From NCBI GenBank assembly GCA_950022655.1, contig OX465584.1, positions 47,908,723 through 47,972,722 on the forward strand: a stretch of DNA of 64,000 nt, read 5' to 3'. Positions 1-11,940 of the stretch are shown one piece after another. The DNA comes from Alentia gelatinosa. Its lineage: Eukaryota; Annelida; Polychaeta; Phyllodocida; Polynoidae. The notes below the pieces were generated by a model. It did no database searches. It saw only the letters and a list, made by a program, of their open reading frames with translations, and had not been told where the DNA came from. The translations under genes were made by a program, and so were the position numbers. The first letter of the stretch is position 1; the number at the start of each line of letters is the position of its first letter.

Positions 1-962
1 GCATATGTACAAGAAAATTCCAAGTCTTAATAGATGATAGACTCAGGATCGCTTACTAGATAAAATAAGTCGATGATCTAGAATACAAATCAAAATTGTT
101 GAGACTAGAAACTCGAAGAATGCTACATAAGGTGCCATTTATTCACTGGTGGGTTTATGCTAAAGATGTTAGAATGATTAGAGGAAAGGAAAAGATAAGA
201 CCGCTGTCGCGATCGGATAGATTCAAAACTTAATTCTTGACGCAAAGCCCGTTATACAGAGGAACCATGTACTGGAGTAAACTACCAAAATATTGTCAAC
301 AAATTAAACATTTGTTATTAGAAAACAATTCTCGTAATTTATCTTTTATCTTGTTGTCATTACTTCATTTCTTTTATAATTCTTTACTATAAACAAGTAA
401 AAATAAGGTATCAGGGAGAACATCGTAAGGGAGAGAGGCTCTCGCCTAGCAGAAACCCTGCTGTGGGAGTGGGAGATATGTTGTGCTACATATCCTTGCC
501 ACTGCAAATAAGCGGGGTCCAGTGAAAGTTCAAAGTCGCTATAGCTGGGCGTTACCAGTATCATATTTCATTGGGACAGGGAACCAGTCTACAAACAGTT
601 CCCGCTTTTGAGTCAAGGTGGCCACGGATTTAACTCGACCAGAGCTAACGTAGTGTAGCTCGGGTGACCAGTGTATCCTTGTCACTGTTTTGGAGATCAT
701 GACTCTGGGGGCCGTTGAATAATATTTTGTCATATGTGAAGCTGGACGATAACATAAATAGAAAGATAAACGACATCCTGGACGATCTTTTCTATCAAGG
801 GTAGCATAAAACTAGTCGTGGGCGTCAGCATCATCGTCCATGCAGAATGTTGACATATACAATTGACATATTTCCACGTGTGTGATAAAAGACATTTCAT
901 ATTGGAATAGGTACCCGTCAAACTGCAGTGAGGCCACGTCCGGTTGTTAAAAGAATCAATTA
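1..962. other. No gene seen
   Basis: AT-rich DNA beyond the 3' side of the receptor. The short open frames here have no domain, biased composition or splice context. No repeat shared with the rest of the window was recognised. Confidence 0.5.
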
Positions 963-1305
963 AGTATATAAATACACAATATTACCATGATTTCGATCTG
1001 AGTGGCCGTATTCTCCGCGTAGTTGACGCGTAGTATTGCGTAGCGTCAACTACAAGGAGAATACGGCCACACAGATCGAAATTATGGTAATGTTGTATTT
1101 ATTACTCACTTATTTTTAGATTTAAGCAATAAATATGATCGTTAGAAAACTTTTCAACGTAATTAAGAAGTTATGTTTTGGACTACTTTCATATTAAAAA
1201 TCTGTATTCTCCTAGGAGGGTACGGAGCTCCATATCCTCCTCAGTAGCGATCTGTAATCTCCATAGGCTTAGTATGGAGACTCCGTATCAGGTGGGTAAT
1301 AATAT
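963..1305 (+). repeat. HB element C1 (hairpin then body)
   Basis: The hairpin 963-1105 has arms of about 65 bp, including GGCCGTATTCTCC and its reverse complement. Its loop is GACGCGTAGTATTGCGTAGCGTC. The body starts TATTTATTACTCAC near 1097 and ends GGTGGGTAATA at 1305. Near its far end is CTCCATAGGCTTAGTATGGAG, the inverted form of the shared HB core. A second full copy is at 46041-46420. It is non-coding. Confidence 0.75.
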
Positions 1306-2640
1306 AATGTACCACACTTGTGGAAATTATACTGGAGACAGTATTTGTATTCGCTGTTTTTATGATCATTTGTCTATGGAATGAATGCAAAGCGGTCGCT
1401 CACCGGTCACTATTAACGATTGTCAGGACTGAAAAACACCTCCAAGATTGTAAAGAATACTTTCTCTATTGGTCAATTGGACTATGGTCACACGGGACAA
1501 ATGAAACAAAGGCTGGTACTCATCCGAGCATATTTCAATAAAAGTCGCTTTTGCAAAAAAATCATAGCACACTCTCGGAAATGTTACCATTGCGAAATTA
1601 AATCATCACAGAGGAAGGCCTGTTTAGCAACATTTAACGAGAAGATTTTTTTTCAATCTTACTATATTATGTGCATCTTCAGGTGTAATAAATTAATGCC
1701 ACAATTAAATCATAGTCCACCATGATCTGCACATAAACTACTGACGTCAGAAGTAAAATCCTATAAAGTGACAAATTAGATTCAATACCTTGTGCATGTT
1801 CATATTTATCTTTTTATTTTGTTAAATGCTACCTTCAGTAATCATAACATCACGAATGATGCAGCTTCAATCCGATACAGAATGGCGAGAGGTCTCACAC
1901 TGGAGTTACATAACTTACAATCAGAGGCCAGGAGGGGGAGGAGAGGCGCGGGCATTCTACTGCCAAACTTACCAACATGTCGTGATGTTATTCTGCTTTT
2001 GCTGAAAACATTGGAGAACTCGCCCTGTAACCAAGTCATCCCGGGATTTGCTCGCTCCGAAACAAAGGTGATTTCTCCTTACATCGTATTGAAAACAATC
2101 GCCATTTATCTATGTAGATGAAGTTTGTAGTGTAAGCGAACGGTATCATGTGCAATGTATTTGTCTGATCTGTTGCCACACTGTTGCTACAAGAGGATGT
2201 TAATATTGCCTGCTCAGGTGAATGTATATTTAAGGCCTCAGACTGGATTACTGTGCGACTTCTCCAAGGTTGGGCGAGTTGTCCTTTAAATTACAGGGTG
2301 ACTTTGTTTCAGGGCGAATTCTCCAATAAAACGTTATCCACACTTCTTCTGTTCTAAGTACATGACGCAGATTCTGTAACACAATAGAAAGTTATGTGAT
2401 GTTTTTGTTGACATAATAACCTGCGATTACTAAGTTTTTTTAGAATAAATTTCCCCCAGAAATAGGCTAGGGGGATGATAGGGAATTCCAGTGTGACCCA
2501 GGAGATGGCGCCACCACCTGACTTTTTGAACTATTCCAATGGCTCCTTCATCTCTCAACAGCCATCCCTGTTTAAGATGACTCAAGGATGAAGCCCAGGG
2601 CATGGTTGTCCAGCCATGGAAGGCTCTATATACATTTACA
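1306..2640. other. No gene seen
   Basis: Short frames such as 1792-2121 have no recognisable protein features. I see no shared repeat in this stretch. Confidence 0.45.
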
Positions 2641-2830
2641 AGAAAGGCTCGAGTTGTGACAGTGGACTATAATCACTCATATACTTTTACACCTCCAGTA
2701 GTGAAGAACACCTACTTTTTCACCTCCAGTGGTGAAGAAGACCTACCTTTTCAATTCCAATGTGAAGAACACCTACTTTGGGGGCAATATGGCGATGCTC
2801 AGTGAACATAAGCTATCTGCTAAATACAGC
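2640..2830 (+). repeat. Dispersed repeat, copy 1, with internal CACCTCCAGTGGTGAAG units
   Basis: Three degenerate units read like CACCTCCAGTGGTGAAGAACACCTACTTT and lead to a GGGGGCAATATGGCG block. The same order is found at 58730-58880, ending GGGGGGCATCATGGCG. This is therefore a dispersed repeat and not a coding region, although frames are open across it. Confidence 0.55.
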
Positions 2831-2971
2831 AAACCCACCAGTGGAGGGCAACTGCGCTCCAATTGGTCCATATGTACAAACAGATCCTTGTTTATATATT
2901 ATAATAATATGGCAGTATCACCTATGTATACTGCCCACTCATAAGCACATGTCGTATTTATTTTGTATATC

Positions 2972-3049
2972 ACCAGGTGAAGTACAGGGTACGCTACCAG
3001 GTAAAGTACGGGTACGTTACCAGGTAAAGTACGGGTACGTTACCAGGTT
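2972..3049 (+). repeat. Short minisatellite, 23-24 bp unit, about 3.3 copies
   Basis: Units start at 2972, 2996, 3019 and 3042 and read ACCAGGTAAAGTACGGGTA plus ACGTT. The second and third copies are identical, so the expansion is recent. Confidence 0.8.
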
Positions 3050-4047
3050 TCTCTATATTATTATATACCTGTGGTCGAACATCTATGGAATACTACCCAC
3101 TGCTCGTGATCTTGTAAGTGATCAAAATACCAATTTCTTTATTGTTTTTCAGGTATATTATAATAAGGAAACATATTTACTGTAGGGGGATTGATACCTG
3201 AAATACGTCTTTATGCTTGTAGCATCGGGACATATTTCTGAGTAAAAATACCATGAACGTACATCAATTCCCCCACACTAAATACGTTTCCTCATAATCT
3301 GAAATACTGTAAATATTGTTGTGCCTTGAGAGTAGACCGCTTACACTACATGCAAAGCTTTTCAGCCTCTCGAGGCAGTTTACACTTTTTGAGTCTCTCT
3401 AGTCTCTTCGCAGTCATCTGAATTTCTATTCAACATTAACCTATGGCAGAGCAAAATATCTCTATACTCGAAATTTAGATTATTATCGATGGTATCGAGG
3501 TAAGAGAGAAGCTTACAGTATCAGCAGGTCTATATACGCATCTATATAAAGTATAAAATAAATGTACGATATATTAAAGAATGAATGTACATGTTTTTGT
3601 GGCACAAAACACATCACAGCAATAATATCAATTTGACAGCACTACCCTGAAGAATTATCAGCCACATCTACGACCAGGACTCTATAAATATCAGCTGTAC
3701 AAATAAAATCTACAATGCAAAATAATCTCAGGATTTAGAGAAATCTACCGCATTTCAATTACCTTTCAGATGATGGAGTGCTTAACATATTCCATACATG
3801 CTCATCTACATATCAATTTCCCATTTTGTATTGAAATAGGCAAACATGTGTGATGATTAAGGTAGGTTCTCAGAAAGATATGATTTGATGGAAAAGAATC
3901 CATGGTGAAATTACTGGACAAATAAATAAACAAATATTGCTGGGCAAGGAAAATGATATATACATACAGATCTGAGATAGAATAGCATCTTATCAAGTGT
4001 ATAATTCATCTTCAATTAGTAGGCTTTATGATACCTCATATAATTCA
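3050..4047. other. No gene seen (3' flank of receptor)
   Basis: AT-rich DNA with no shared repeat or coding signal that I recognise. Part of it could be distal 3' untranslated sequence if the signal at 4048 is not used. Confidence 0.4.
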
Positions 4048-4053
4048 TTTATT
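4048..4053 (-). promoter_or_regulatory. Candidate polyadenylation signal of the receptor
   Basis: AATAAA read on the minus strand, about 224 nt past the receptor stop codon. Its position is reasonable for a short 3' untranslated region. No GU-rich element was verified, and other AT-rich signals could be used instead. Confidence 0.4.
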
Positions 4054-4276
4054 CTGAATTTTACAACAGGAAACATGGCTATCCTATTCATGAATGCAAT
4101 GTAAGTTGAGAAATATATCTACATAGAAATCCTAAATACAGTTAGATTCACACATATAAGTCAGGAATGACAAAACTTTGTAAGTTTTGTTCCCAGTATA
4201 CCATGAAGTACAAAGGCGCATATTTCATTTGCACATTTACACTAGATATATCCAAGTTTATATTACACTCATAATA

Positions 4277-4774
4277 CTACCGAGATCTATTGTTCATCGT
4301 TTCATTCTCCCCAACGGCCATACTAAGCCTGCGGCTCCCTAACCGCGAAATGCGAATGTCCCTCTCCGGTACATTATACACGGCGTAGATCTTAGGGACG
4401 AACAGACAGACGGAAATGACGGCACCGTTCACTATAAGCGCCATCGACAGAAGCGACACCTGGAACTTGGCCTGCTCGGAGACCAGGTAGGTGGGGATGC
4501 AGGCGATCCAGACGAATATGGTGGTGGTGACGGCGATGAAGATGTACCACGACTCGTTGTAGTTCTCGGGCAGTTTGCGGGTGAGGAAGCCGTAGACGGC
4601 GCACAGGATGAGCAGCAGGATGTTGTAGCAGAGAGGGGTGAGCAGGACCCAGTTCTCCAGGTGGCACCGCTCCTCCACAGTACGGATCTCAATGCTACGC
4701 ATGTCTTTTAGGACGTCTATCTCGCTGGACCTGTTCGTCATGGACAGCCCGATCACCAGGGACACCAGCATGAT
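4277..4774 (-). CDS. Class C GPCR exon 4: TM4 end to TM7 and C-terminus
   Basis: Last exon, residues 743-907 and the TAG stop. It begins after the acceptor ATTATCCTCATTACAG in phase 0. The loop-2 cysteine (EERCHLENW) can pair with the TM3 cysteine. TM5 is about 784-807, TM6 about 819-840 and TM7 about 846-870. TM6 carries the mGluR-like FVWIACIPTYL, and TM7 ends in FVPKIY, matching the family PKxY motif, then PERD. The cytoplasmic tail is only about 35 residues and shows no obvious Homer ligand or PDZ-binding end. Confidence 0.93.
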   Translation of the reverse strand: MMLVSLVIGLSMTNRSSEIDVLKDMRSIEIRTVEERCHLENWVLLTPLCYNILLLILCAVYGFLTRKLPENYNESWYIFIAVTTTIFVWIACIPTYLVSEQAKFQVSLLSMALIVNGAVISVCLFVPKIYAVYNVPERDIRISRLGSRRLSMAVGENETMNNRSR

Positions 4775-4849
4775 CTGTAATGAGGATAATAATTCTTCTT
4801 TTTTCATAATAATATATTATGAATCATACAAGTATGCCAATTGTATGTA

Positions 4850-5021
4850 CAGTTATACCCCGCTTCTTGGACACCTCGCTTAAGAGACCACCCTGATTAA
4901 GGGACAATTTACTCGGAACAGGAATTTTTATCTAGTTTATTTTAACCCCACCCAAGGGGACACACCGCTTAAGGGGACACTTTGGTCGGAACAGAAGGTA
5001 TCCCCTTAAACGGGGTTTTGT
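4850..5021. mobile_element. Degenerate pogo/Tigger-like MITE in intron 3
   Basis: The left end CAGTTATACCCCGCTTCTTGG and right end CCCCTTAAACGGGGTTTTG form the inverted-repeat style of pogo-type Tc1/mariner elements (CAGT, then a CCCCGCTTAAGNGGACACC-like run). Internal copies of GGACAC with CTCGGAACAG or GTCGGAACAG repeat the pattern. A TA flanks each end. It is about 170 bp, has no coding capacity and is clearly decayed. Confidence 0.5.
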
Positions 5022-5246
5022 ATATTTGAAAATCCAGATCTAATCCAATGTAGCACTAACTAAATGACTGTCATAATTATATCCTATTAAACTTGAAATA
5101 TCTAAAAAAAAATCATCCGATATAACTAGTTATAGCAAATGCACTACTCTGATAATTAATTGTAATATTTTTATGACAACAACCAAATGGATTTATGTGC
5201 TCATTTAAGGACTCAATACAACCACAAATGAATTATAATCATTTAA

Positions 5247-5330
5247 TGAAGGCTTCCATCATAGCCGAAACGTTGAGTAGATATTCACTGTTCTAATGAA
5301 GCTATCGATGAAACCGACTACGGACTGGTG
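5247..5330 (+). repeat. Possible retroelement 3' tail
   Basis: GAAGGCTTCCATCATAGCCGAAACGTTGAG resembles the GAAGGC...GCCGAAACGTTG phrase often found in 3' regions of Penelope-like and related retroelements. There is no open frame and no second copy in the window. The call rests on recall of that phrase alone. Confidence 0.25.
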
Positions 5331-5775
5331 TGAAGTTGTGCTTGTTTAGAAATTCTATGAATTCTTTTTTTCGATATTAGAAAAAAATCGTGTACATTTG
5401 CATTTTTTTTTACATTTTGGAAAAAGAATCACGCATTTTTCCTTTAAAAGAATCGCACTTTTGACAAATTTCTCGATTAAAAAGCCCATTTCCATTGGCT
5501 GATTATTACCCAGTTAACACATAACATATTTGCCGGTCCGAGACTACGTAACAATTATCATTATATACCTATAGCGGAAAGTCTATGAAATACTACCTGC
5601 TACTAGGGGTGCAGTATAAATTAGGTTCGGGTTCACTAAAACATAGTGAATGATCTATCTATCGATGAATTTATAATTGAATAAAATGTCATTTTGTGTT
5701 TTAAGGTGTCTGATAATAAACTTAGTGACTTAGTCATAGGGGTGGTCCTTTCAGCCTTTTGTAATATGACTATAC

Positions 5776-5935
5776 CTCTGGAATAGAGAATTCTGGGAAT
5801 AGGGATTCTGTACTGGGACACAATCTCTTCATCTAAATTGTAGGGTTCTATTTCCCTGGGACATGTTTTTTCGCCTGCAATTGTTGGCGACATTTACCCC
5901 TAGAGAGGAACAGAATCTCATGAGATGAGTCCTAC
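5776..5935 (-). repeat. Type I dispersed repeat in intron 3
   Basis: Shares CATCTAAATTGTAGGGTT, CCTGGGACATGTTTTT, GTTGGCGACATTTACCCCTA and AGGAACAGAATCTCATGAGA with copies at 21546-21790 and 41040-41640. Part of it is open on the minus strand, but the copies do not conserve one frame, so I do not call a protein. Confidence 0.6.
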
Positions 5936-6040
5936 CGTATACATTCCACTTAATACAAAAGACTTTGAAAGTCCATCGCCACGGGGTGAGTAACACGTAT
6001 TTCCATATTATATCAAATGCTGTTTTCGTACTGTGCTTAC

Positions 6041-7576
6041 CTGCAGGGACACTAGTAGAAAGAGGCCCATGACGAGGGACTTGGAGTCTGCTAGCTTCAC
6101 TCTCTGTTTGCACTTGTCAGATGCCTGGAATATCATATGCACCCGTTTTGTCTTCAAGAAAAGAGGCCCAAAGAGGAGACACAGGCTGAGGTGGAAGCCC
6201 ACGTAACTAATGTAACACACGGGCTTGCTGGGTGGGATAAGAAATGCACACACGGTGAGGTACCCAAGGACCAGCCCCATCATGATGGGAACCATGAGTT
6301 CGCGGGTGCACCCCTTGACGACCTTACGTTCCCAGTGTTTAATAAACAGCCCGGTGATGACACCGACTGAAGCCAGCCCAAGTATTGCCAGTGTGAACAG
6401 AGCACAGGCAATCTCAAGCGCAGAGTGTGGCATGAAGATGGGGATGATCTCCTCACAACTGGAGTAATCCTCAGTGGGCCAGTGGTACTCGGGGCATTTC
6501 TCACAGCGAGACTTGTTTTTGCTGACCTTTTCATTGGGACGGCAACGCTTGCACTCCCAGCAGCAGGGCTCATCGAGTTGCTCCTCACGCTCGCCAGGAG
6601 GACATGGGCTCGAACACACCGAATCAGGGAAACTGTCTGTGTTCCATGGAAGAAGCCCCCAGGTAATATTTAGCTGCCTGTTCTTACGGTGCCACGTACC
6701 GAAGTCTGCTTCACTGTATTTTGAGGATTGCACGCGCACCTCGGACGAGTTCGGAAGTTTGGATTTGTATTCCTCTAACTGATTTCCCCAGGTGAAAGTA
6801 AGCACATAGTCACCATACACATCGCCTTTGCTATCATATTCAATCAAAGACCCATGAGCCATAAATGATGTATTAAGCATATATCGAAACAACAAATCTC
6901 CTTCGATACAATCGTTTATCTTTGACTTTTGAGAACGTATATTGGGACAATTATCTTCTATAAGATTGTGCAGGGCATAGGCATACGTCTTAACAATAGC
7001 TGTCACCCTCCCAATACCATTGTACAGTTGGAAGTCCCCCACATCATTCATTCTTAATGAACTACAATTGTTTTTGTTTCCATTTGTTATGCAGTTTAGT
7101 TCTGCAGAAGTGTATTCTCCTTTCCAAACATCCTTATTTTCATTCCGAAGAGGATTCTTTTTCACGTAATACTCCCCAAACTCCGGATCGCCATTGCGTA
7201 GGTTGAAGGTGATTGCTTTTAATGGCAAATCACCTTTAAGCTCAGTAGCAAGATTTGGCTGGAATCCGTCCAGACCGATGAAAATGAACTCATCAGCAAG
7301 TTGGTTCCGCTTCAGGGCCTTCAGTAGTTCGTCGGTGGTTTTCCCATTTAGGAAAGCCAAGACAACTCTGGGCATCCTAACAGTGTCACTGCCGTTGAGC
7401 TTTTTCACGATTCGATCATAATCTTGTTCAAGGTCATCTACATTGAGCTCTTTCTCAAGGGCAATGCAAATATATTTCTTCTTTAGATACAGGCCATCAT
7501 CAGCATTGTCTGTAGTGTTTTGTTTCCCCTTCAGTCTTTTCACTTCGTCGTTGTGCTGCTTGATCTTGTGGCGAAA
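6041..7576 (-). CDS. Class C GPCR exon 3: rest of ligand domain, cysteine-rich domain, TM1-TM4 start
   Basis: A 1536-nt exon giving residues 231-742, in phase 0 at both ends (acceptor TTATTTCCCGCAG|TTT, donor CTGCAG|GTAAGC). It holds lobe 2 and the return to lobe 1, including GLDGF with Asp333 at the mGluR1 D318 position. Leu458 stands at the K409 position. The nine-cysteine domain at 551-604 begins with CSSPCPPGE and includes CCWEC and CEKC. Membrane segments follow at about 615-642, 656-677 and 684-707, with TM4 starting near 730. The second intracellular loop has KTKRV where mGluRs have KTNRI, and the TM3 cysteine (PVCY) is present. Lobe 2 has an extra polar stretch (NTTDNADDG). Open frames in other registers here are shadows. 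Confidence 0.95.
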
Positions 7577-7774
7577 CTGCGGGAAATAAAAAAGAAAACC
7601 CATTATATATGAATTCTATCATGATATTTGTCACCATGAAGAATGGTCAATATGAGCATGAATTACCATACTCACGAGCCTGATGAGTACGCGTTTCTAA
7701 GGTTAAGCCTATGGACTCACATCTTCCCCAAATCCCCAAAACTCTCTTAGGCATACAAAGAAGTGTTTTAGCAG

Positions 7775-7900
7775 AGGACGCCAAAATGGGTGTCCTAGCT
7801 GAAACTTGTATGCTGAGTTGATTGGTTTATGAATATAAATCTGTAAAAAGAAGTTGTCCTACATACCAAAATAGGTGTCCTAGCTGAGGCCTGTAGCTTA
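7775..7900. repeat. Tandemly duplicated segment in intron 2
   Basis: CCAAAATGGGTGTCCTAGCTGA near 7782 recurs as CCAAAATAGGTGTCCTAGCTGA near 7866, each followed by a CTTGTATG- or CCTGTAGC-type stretch. The unit is about 84 bp and only two diverged copies are seen. Confidence 0.55.
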
Positions 7901-8726
7901 GGGGCGTTTAACTATATATATATATCTGTAGAGTATAATTGTAGGAGATGTCCTACGAGACTGAGGGTTTAAGTATAAAGGCAGTCTTGGTCAGGAACTG
8001 TCCTTGAGCAGGACTCCATCCCATCTAAGATCTAAGAGTTTGCATGACAATTTTTTAGCATGCCTATACAAGAAAAAAATGGTTAAATCTGATAGTATGA
8101 TAGAATAAAAATAAAATGCGAAACAGTTGAATTATCACATTTATATATTTGGTGTGTGAACCAATGGGGATTCACTAGATATTTCCACCAGAATAAACGC
8201 GGTATTTATTCACCAGGATTTCTCCTTCCTGCAGCAATCCAATACAGATCTTAGGAGGAAAGACCTATCCCGTTTGACCAATGGGTCTCCCGTAGGGAGA
8301 GAAATCCTGCATAATTAGTCTCCTAGGACTGAATTCGGTCTTGGGCTAGTACAAATAGGCTGCCAGACAACTTTCTCTCAGCTGACCAGCGGCCAAACGC
8401 CTGATACGCTACATCAGCACAAGTGACATCAAGGTCAACTGAGGAAATCAAGCTGAATGGGACTGCGAAAGGAAAGGCAATGACACAACAATAACATATG
8501 TTACATTTATGATAATGATAACGATCTTGGCGTATGTTTGATAAAAATGAAAGAATATCAAGCATCTTTTGAGGGGAATAAGTCACAGGAAGGATATGCC
8601 TGAGAAACCTGAACAGGCCAACTCCTAGACCCAGGGAACATGTATGCTCTGATCTGAAATGGTAAAAGGCAGCATCATATGAAAGCAAAATTCAGTAATG
8701 TCCAGTAAACCAGTAAACGTCCTTAC

Positions 8727-8823
8727 TGTGGGCGAAACGTTTTTCGTGCGAGGTCTGACGCCGTAGGCGGATGGCCGTACATTTTCCCTAACTGACCGAG
8801 AAGGGGAAATATTTCGCCCACAT
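8727..8823. repeat. Hairpin element J1
   Basis: The inverted ends TGTGGGCGAAA and TTTCGCCCACA enclose a GC-rich centre containing GACGCCGTAGGCGGATGGCC. The centre closely resembles that of the hairpin at 10483-10586 (GACGCCATAGGCGGGAGGGG). It is non-coding. Confidence 0.55.
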
Positions 8824-10482
8824 ACAGGATTTTTGTTTATCATTATACACCTTGAACTAACTGAAGACACCATTTTAATCACTTACAAAGTCGTTGACTC
8901 ACAGCCTATCTCCCGTCCAAGCTAGCACTCAAACCTTACGGCCTGCTGTCACTTTTGCTGGTTCCTTTGTCAATCGCTGGGAGGCGCGACGATTGGCATG
9001 TTACATGGTAGATTGTAGTAGGTCGTCTGTTGTCGCCAGGACCAGGGCTAAAAAGCTCTTGCGAAGCCCAGATCGGTTCTGGCACTCTCCTCACAGATCT
9101 TTTGCGGCACTAGCGCTTACTAATCTCTGCAATAAACCAACTCTGGTTCCCTGGGTATCCACTTAAGACTGGGAACCAGCCAAGATTTCGGATTCAAAAC
9201 AGGGCAACCATCAAAAGTAATGAAACTCAAACAATCTGGTGTATGGGGCACATTGTGCCCCAAACAAGCAGGTCGGGGCAGAGATACAAGCAGCTAGTTA
9301 AGTGAAAAATCTATGTTAGGAGAGTGTGGCTCTGAACTAGTCCGTTTACAGACTGTGCTGCCATACCTTAGGGTTATGGTCCGTAAGGGTCTAACAGAGC
9401 AAAGCTTCCAGTTACCTGTTCACTCTGCCTGATAGCAGAAAGGGATTTCGTGATTGGCTGTTCTAAGTTTAGAGCCAACTCAAGCCACTTGTTACTGGTA
9501 AATCAGTCAGGGCAGCTTAGCACCAGCAAAGGCAGGAATTCCGGACTCAAAATGGCAATCCATAACAGTCTTAGTTTGAGCATGTGTGCCTTGGCCCTGG
9601 CGACAGCAGACTGTACTAGAGTCTAGCTCTGAACGGGCCATTTGAAAGCATAAAAGTTCAATAATTATTTTCGTATTTTTCAAAAACAATGTTTTCATTC
9701 CTATTGACGTTCCAGAAAATTATAAGACAATAATGTGTTATTTCAGTCATTGCTTCCCGAATGTAATTTTGATTAATTATGACTTTTAAGGGGAAGGGTT
9801 TGTTAACGTTTTTACGCCTATACTTGGATAGTTGGTAAGTCATTGCCATTGCACTATTTTATCATCTTATTTACGCATTTCAATGACTTTATACTATTTG
9901 TATCTATCATTTATCTTTATCTCAGGAATTTCCGACTTCAATATTCATCTTGCTAACGTCTTAGGTGTTAACACAATTTTGAATTGACCTGCACGATCCG
10001 CCACTTTTATTCTTAACGTTGCCTTGACCACATTTTTACATTAGTGTGACGTATTGAACTCACAGCAGTCGTGAACATTATCATTACTCCACCCTAAACA
10101 GCGGGTATTAGATTTTTATAAGTTTTTGACCATATTTTTGGACGATATTCTAAGTACCTTCATGTATCCATCGTGGCGTATCTACCACTATTGGTCTCGT
10201 TTTCTGCTATTTCTTTAGTCATACACCCATATCGTCCGCCCGTATATATGACGGAATGCCCCTATAAAGTGCATCAATATGGTACATACTTGATAGATAT
10301 GAGAAATCTATTGACAGAAACTGATTTATATCTAACGAACAATACGTTGAATGATATATATGCCCGGGGTGCCGTGTTTTTAGCCGAAATTATATATCAG
10401 GAAACTCTAATTTGTATCCTGTGCAAGGTTATGGTTCTTTTATACATATTGAATATTATGAGAAAACGTGGTTACTAAGCCT

Positions 10483-10586
10483 GTACGGGTGACCGTTCGA
10501 GTTCATTTTATGAAAAAATATGGCCCGACGCCATAGGCGGGAGGGGCCGTATTTTTTCATCAAATGGCCGAGAACGGCACCCGTAC
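10483..10586. repeat. Hairpin element J2
   Basis: A 104-bp fold-back. GTACGGGTGACCGTTC at the left pairs with GAACGGCACCCGTAC at the right, and ATGAAAAAATATGGCC pairs with GGCCGTATTTTTTCAT. The centre is CGACGCCATAGGCGGGA. It shares its centre with J1. Confidence 0.65.
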
Positions 10587-11807
10587 CGGCTCAGTCAGTA
10601 CGTTTTCTTATTACTTTACACCTTCTACTCGTTTAAAATCCGTTTTATTAACTTTCCTGGTTCGTGATCCATTTCCGTATAATACCGCTGCCTTTCACTA
10701 CGGCCCGCTAGCGGTAAAACCCGGCAACCGTCGACGTGGAGTGGACTATGAAAAGTGTGGCCAATGATACTGGAACTCTGGTAGCCAACGTAATTATGAC
10801 GTTGACAACGCGGAGCGGCGTAACGGGAGGTGATCGGACTTGTTCTTTTCAATCGGTCTCGCATAGTTAAGCTATTTAAACTGTCTTAGGTGAGGGCCCC
10901 ATGTTAGATTCCTCGATATTTGGTCATTACACACCTCAAGTCATTAAGTGGAGGTTGTAGCATGTCTCTTAACTCGCGAATGAGGGTAAGAGAAGCGCCA
11001 TTGTTTTTTGTTTTTGACACTGTCACTGCTCTTGCTCTATCGGGATAGATTTCAGTAGTTATCATGAAATATCATGATTAGTTATCAGGAATACATCAAC
11101 TGTGAAAAGGATGTCTATGGTGCAAAGCCCTTTCCAAAAATAATCTTTGATATGCAAACAGGATTTAAATGAACAGTTCGTCACGAAATCATGATCATAT
11201 ATCCTGAATACCATATACATGGAAGAAACACTGGCATATCTACCACAATGATCGTAAAACGTGAAGCCCGTGTGACTTGAATATAATAACATAGACATTT
11301 ACAAAGCTTTCTACCCCTGCTCTCCAGCCCTTCCATGCATATGCTCTTTATGGACGGACCCATAGTAAACCCACTTGACCTTTTGCAAACTTCTACAAAC
11401 CATCAGTAGACACATCACCGTTTATGTTTTTGAATCAAATGAAGAAACCAAATTTTTCTGTATATTTCCTATATATATAAAAGAAATGTATATAGACCTA
11501 TCTGGCGCATTGCGACAAACTGGACAGCATATTATATTCATACTCGTCTAGCATTGAACCAGATTGAACCTATAGTTGTTAATATTCAAAAATCACCCAT
11601 TCTGGATTGTAGGATGTGCCTAACGATTGCAACATACCTTCTGTAAATAAACCGGAAGTGTAAACGACATAGTATTAAATACCCGTGCACTTACTGGCCA
11701 ACTGTGCGGATTTTGCTCATTACAGTATAATGACCACGTGATTAGTTGAGACAATGAAAAATCTTTTCAAATAATTTCTAGGTATATCTAAGGAGATCTA
11801 TGCAGTG

Positions 11808-11932
11808 AAGGTGACTAAATTTTATATGTTCTTTTTTGTTTTGGTCGAAAATACCCACCACATTCTTCGAACTCTGTGGGTATTTCTGACACAAAAAAAA
11901 CATAAAACAGATTCTATTCAGTCACTCTCACC
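11808..11932. repeat. Fold-back repeat
   Basis: Nested inverted repeats: GGTGACTAAAT with ATTCAGTCACT, TTTTATATGTTCTTTTTTG with CAAAAAAAACATAAAA, and AAATACCCAC with GTGGGTATTT. They surround CACATTCTTCGAACTCT, which again has TTCG near the middle. It is a single copy in this window. Confidence 0.55.
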
Positions 11933-11940
11933 ATGTTTCA

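Larger units (their letters stand above)
4775..6040 (-). other. Receptor intron 3
   Basis: A GT-AG intron of 1266 bp. It holds a pogo-like MITE (4850-5021), a possible retroelement tail (about 5247-5330), a type D fragment (5484-5560) and a type I repeat (5776-5935). No further exon is needed, because exons 3 and 4 join in phase inside TM4. Confidence 0.85.

Noticed and set aside
6137..6782. Open frames in other registers across exon 3
   Set aside because: They overlap the cysteine-rich and membrane coding sequence of the receptor, whose frame is certain.
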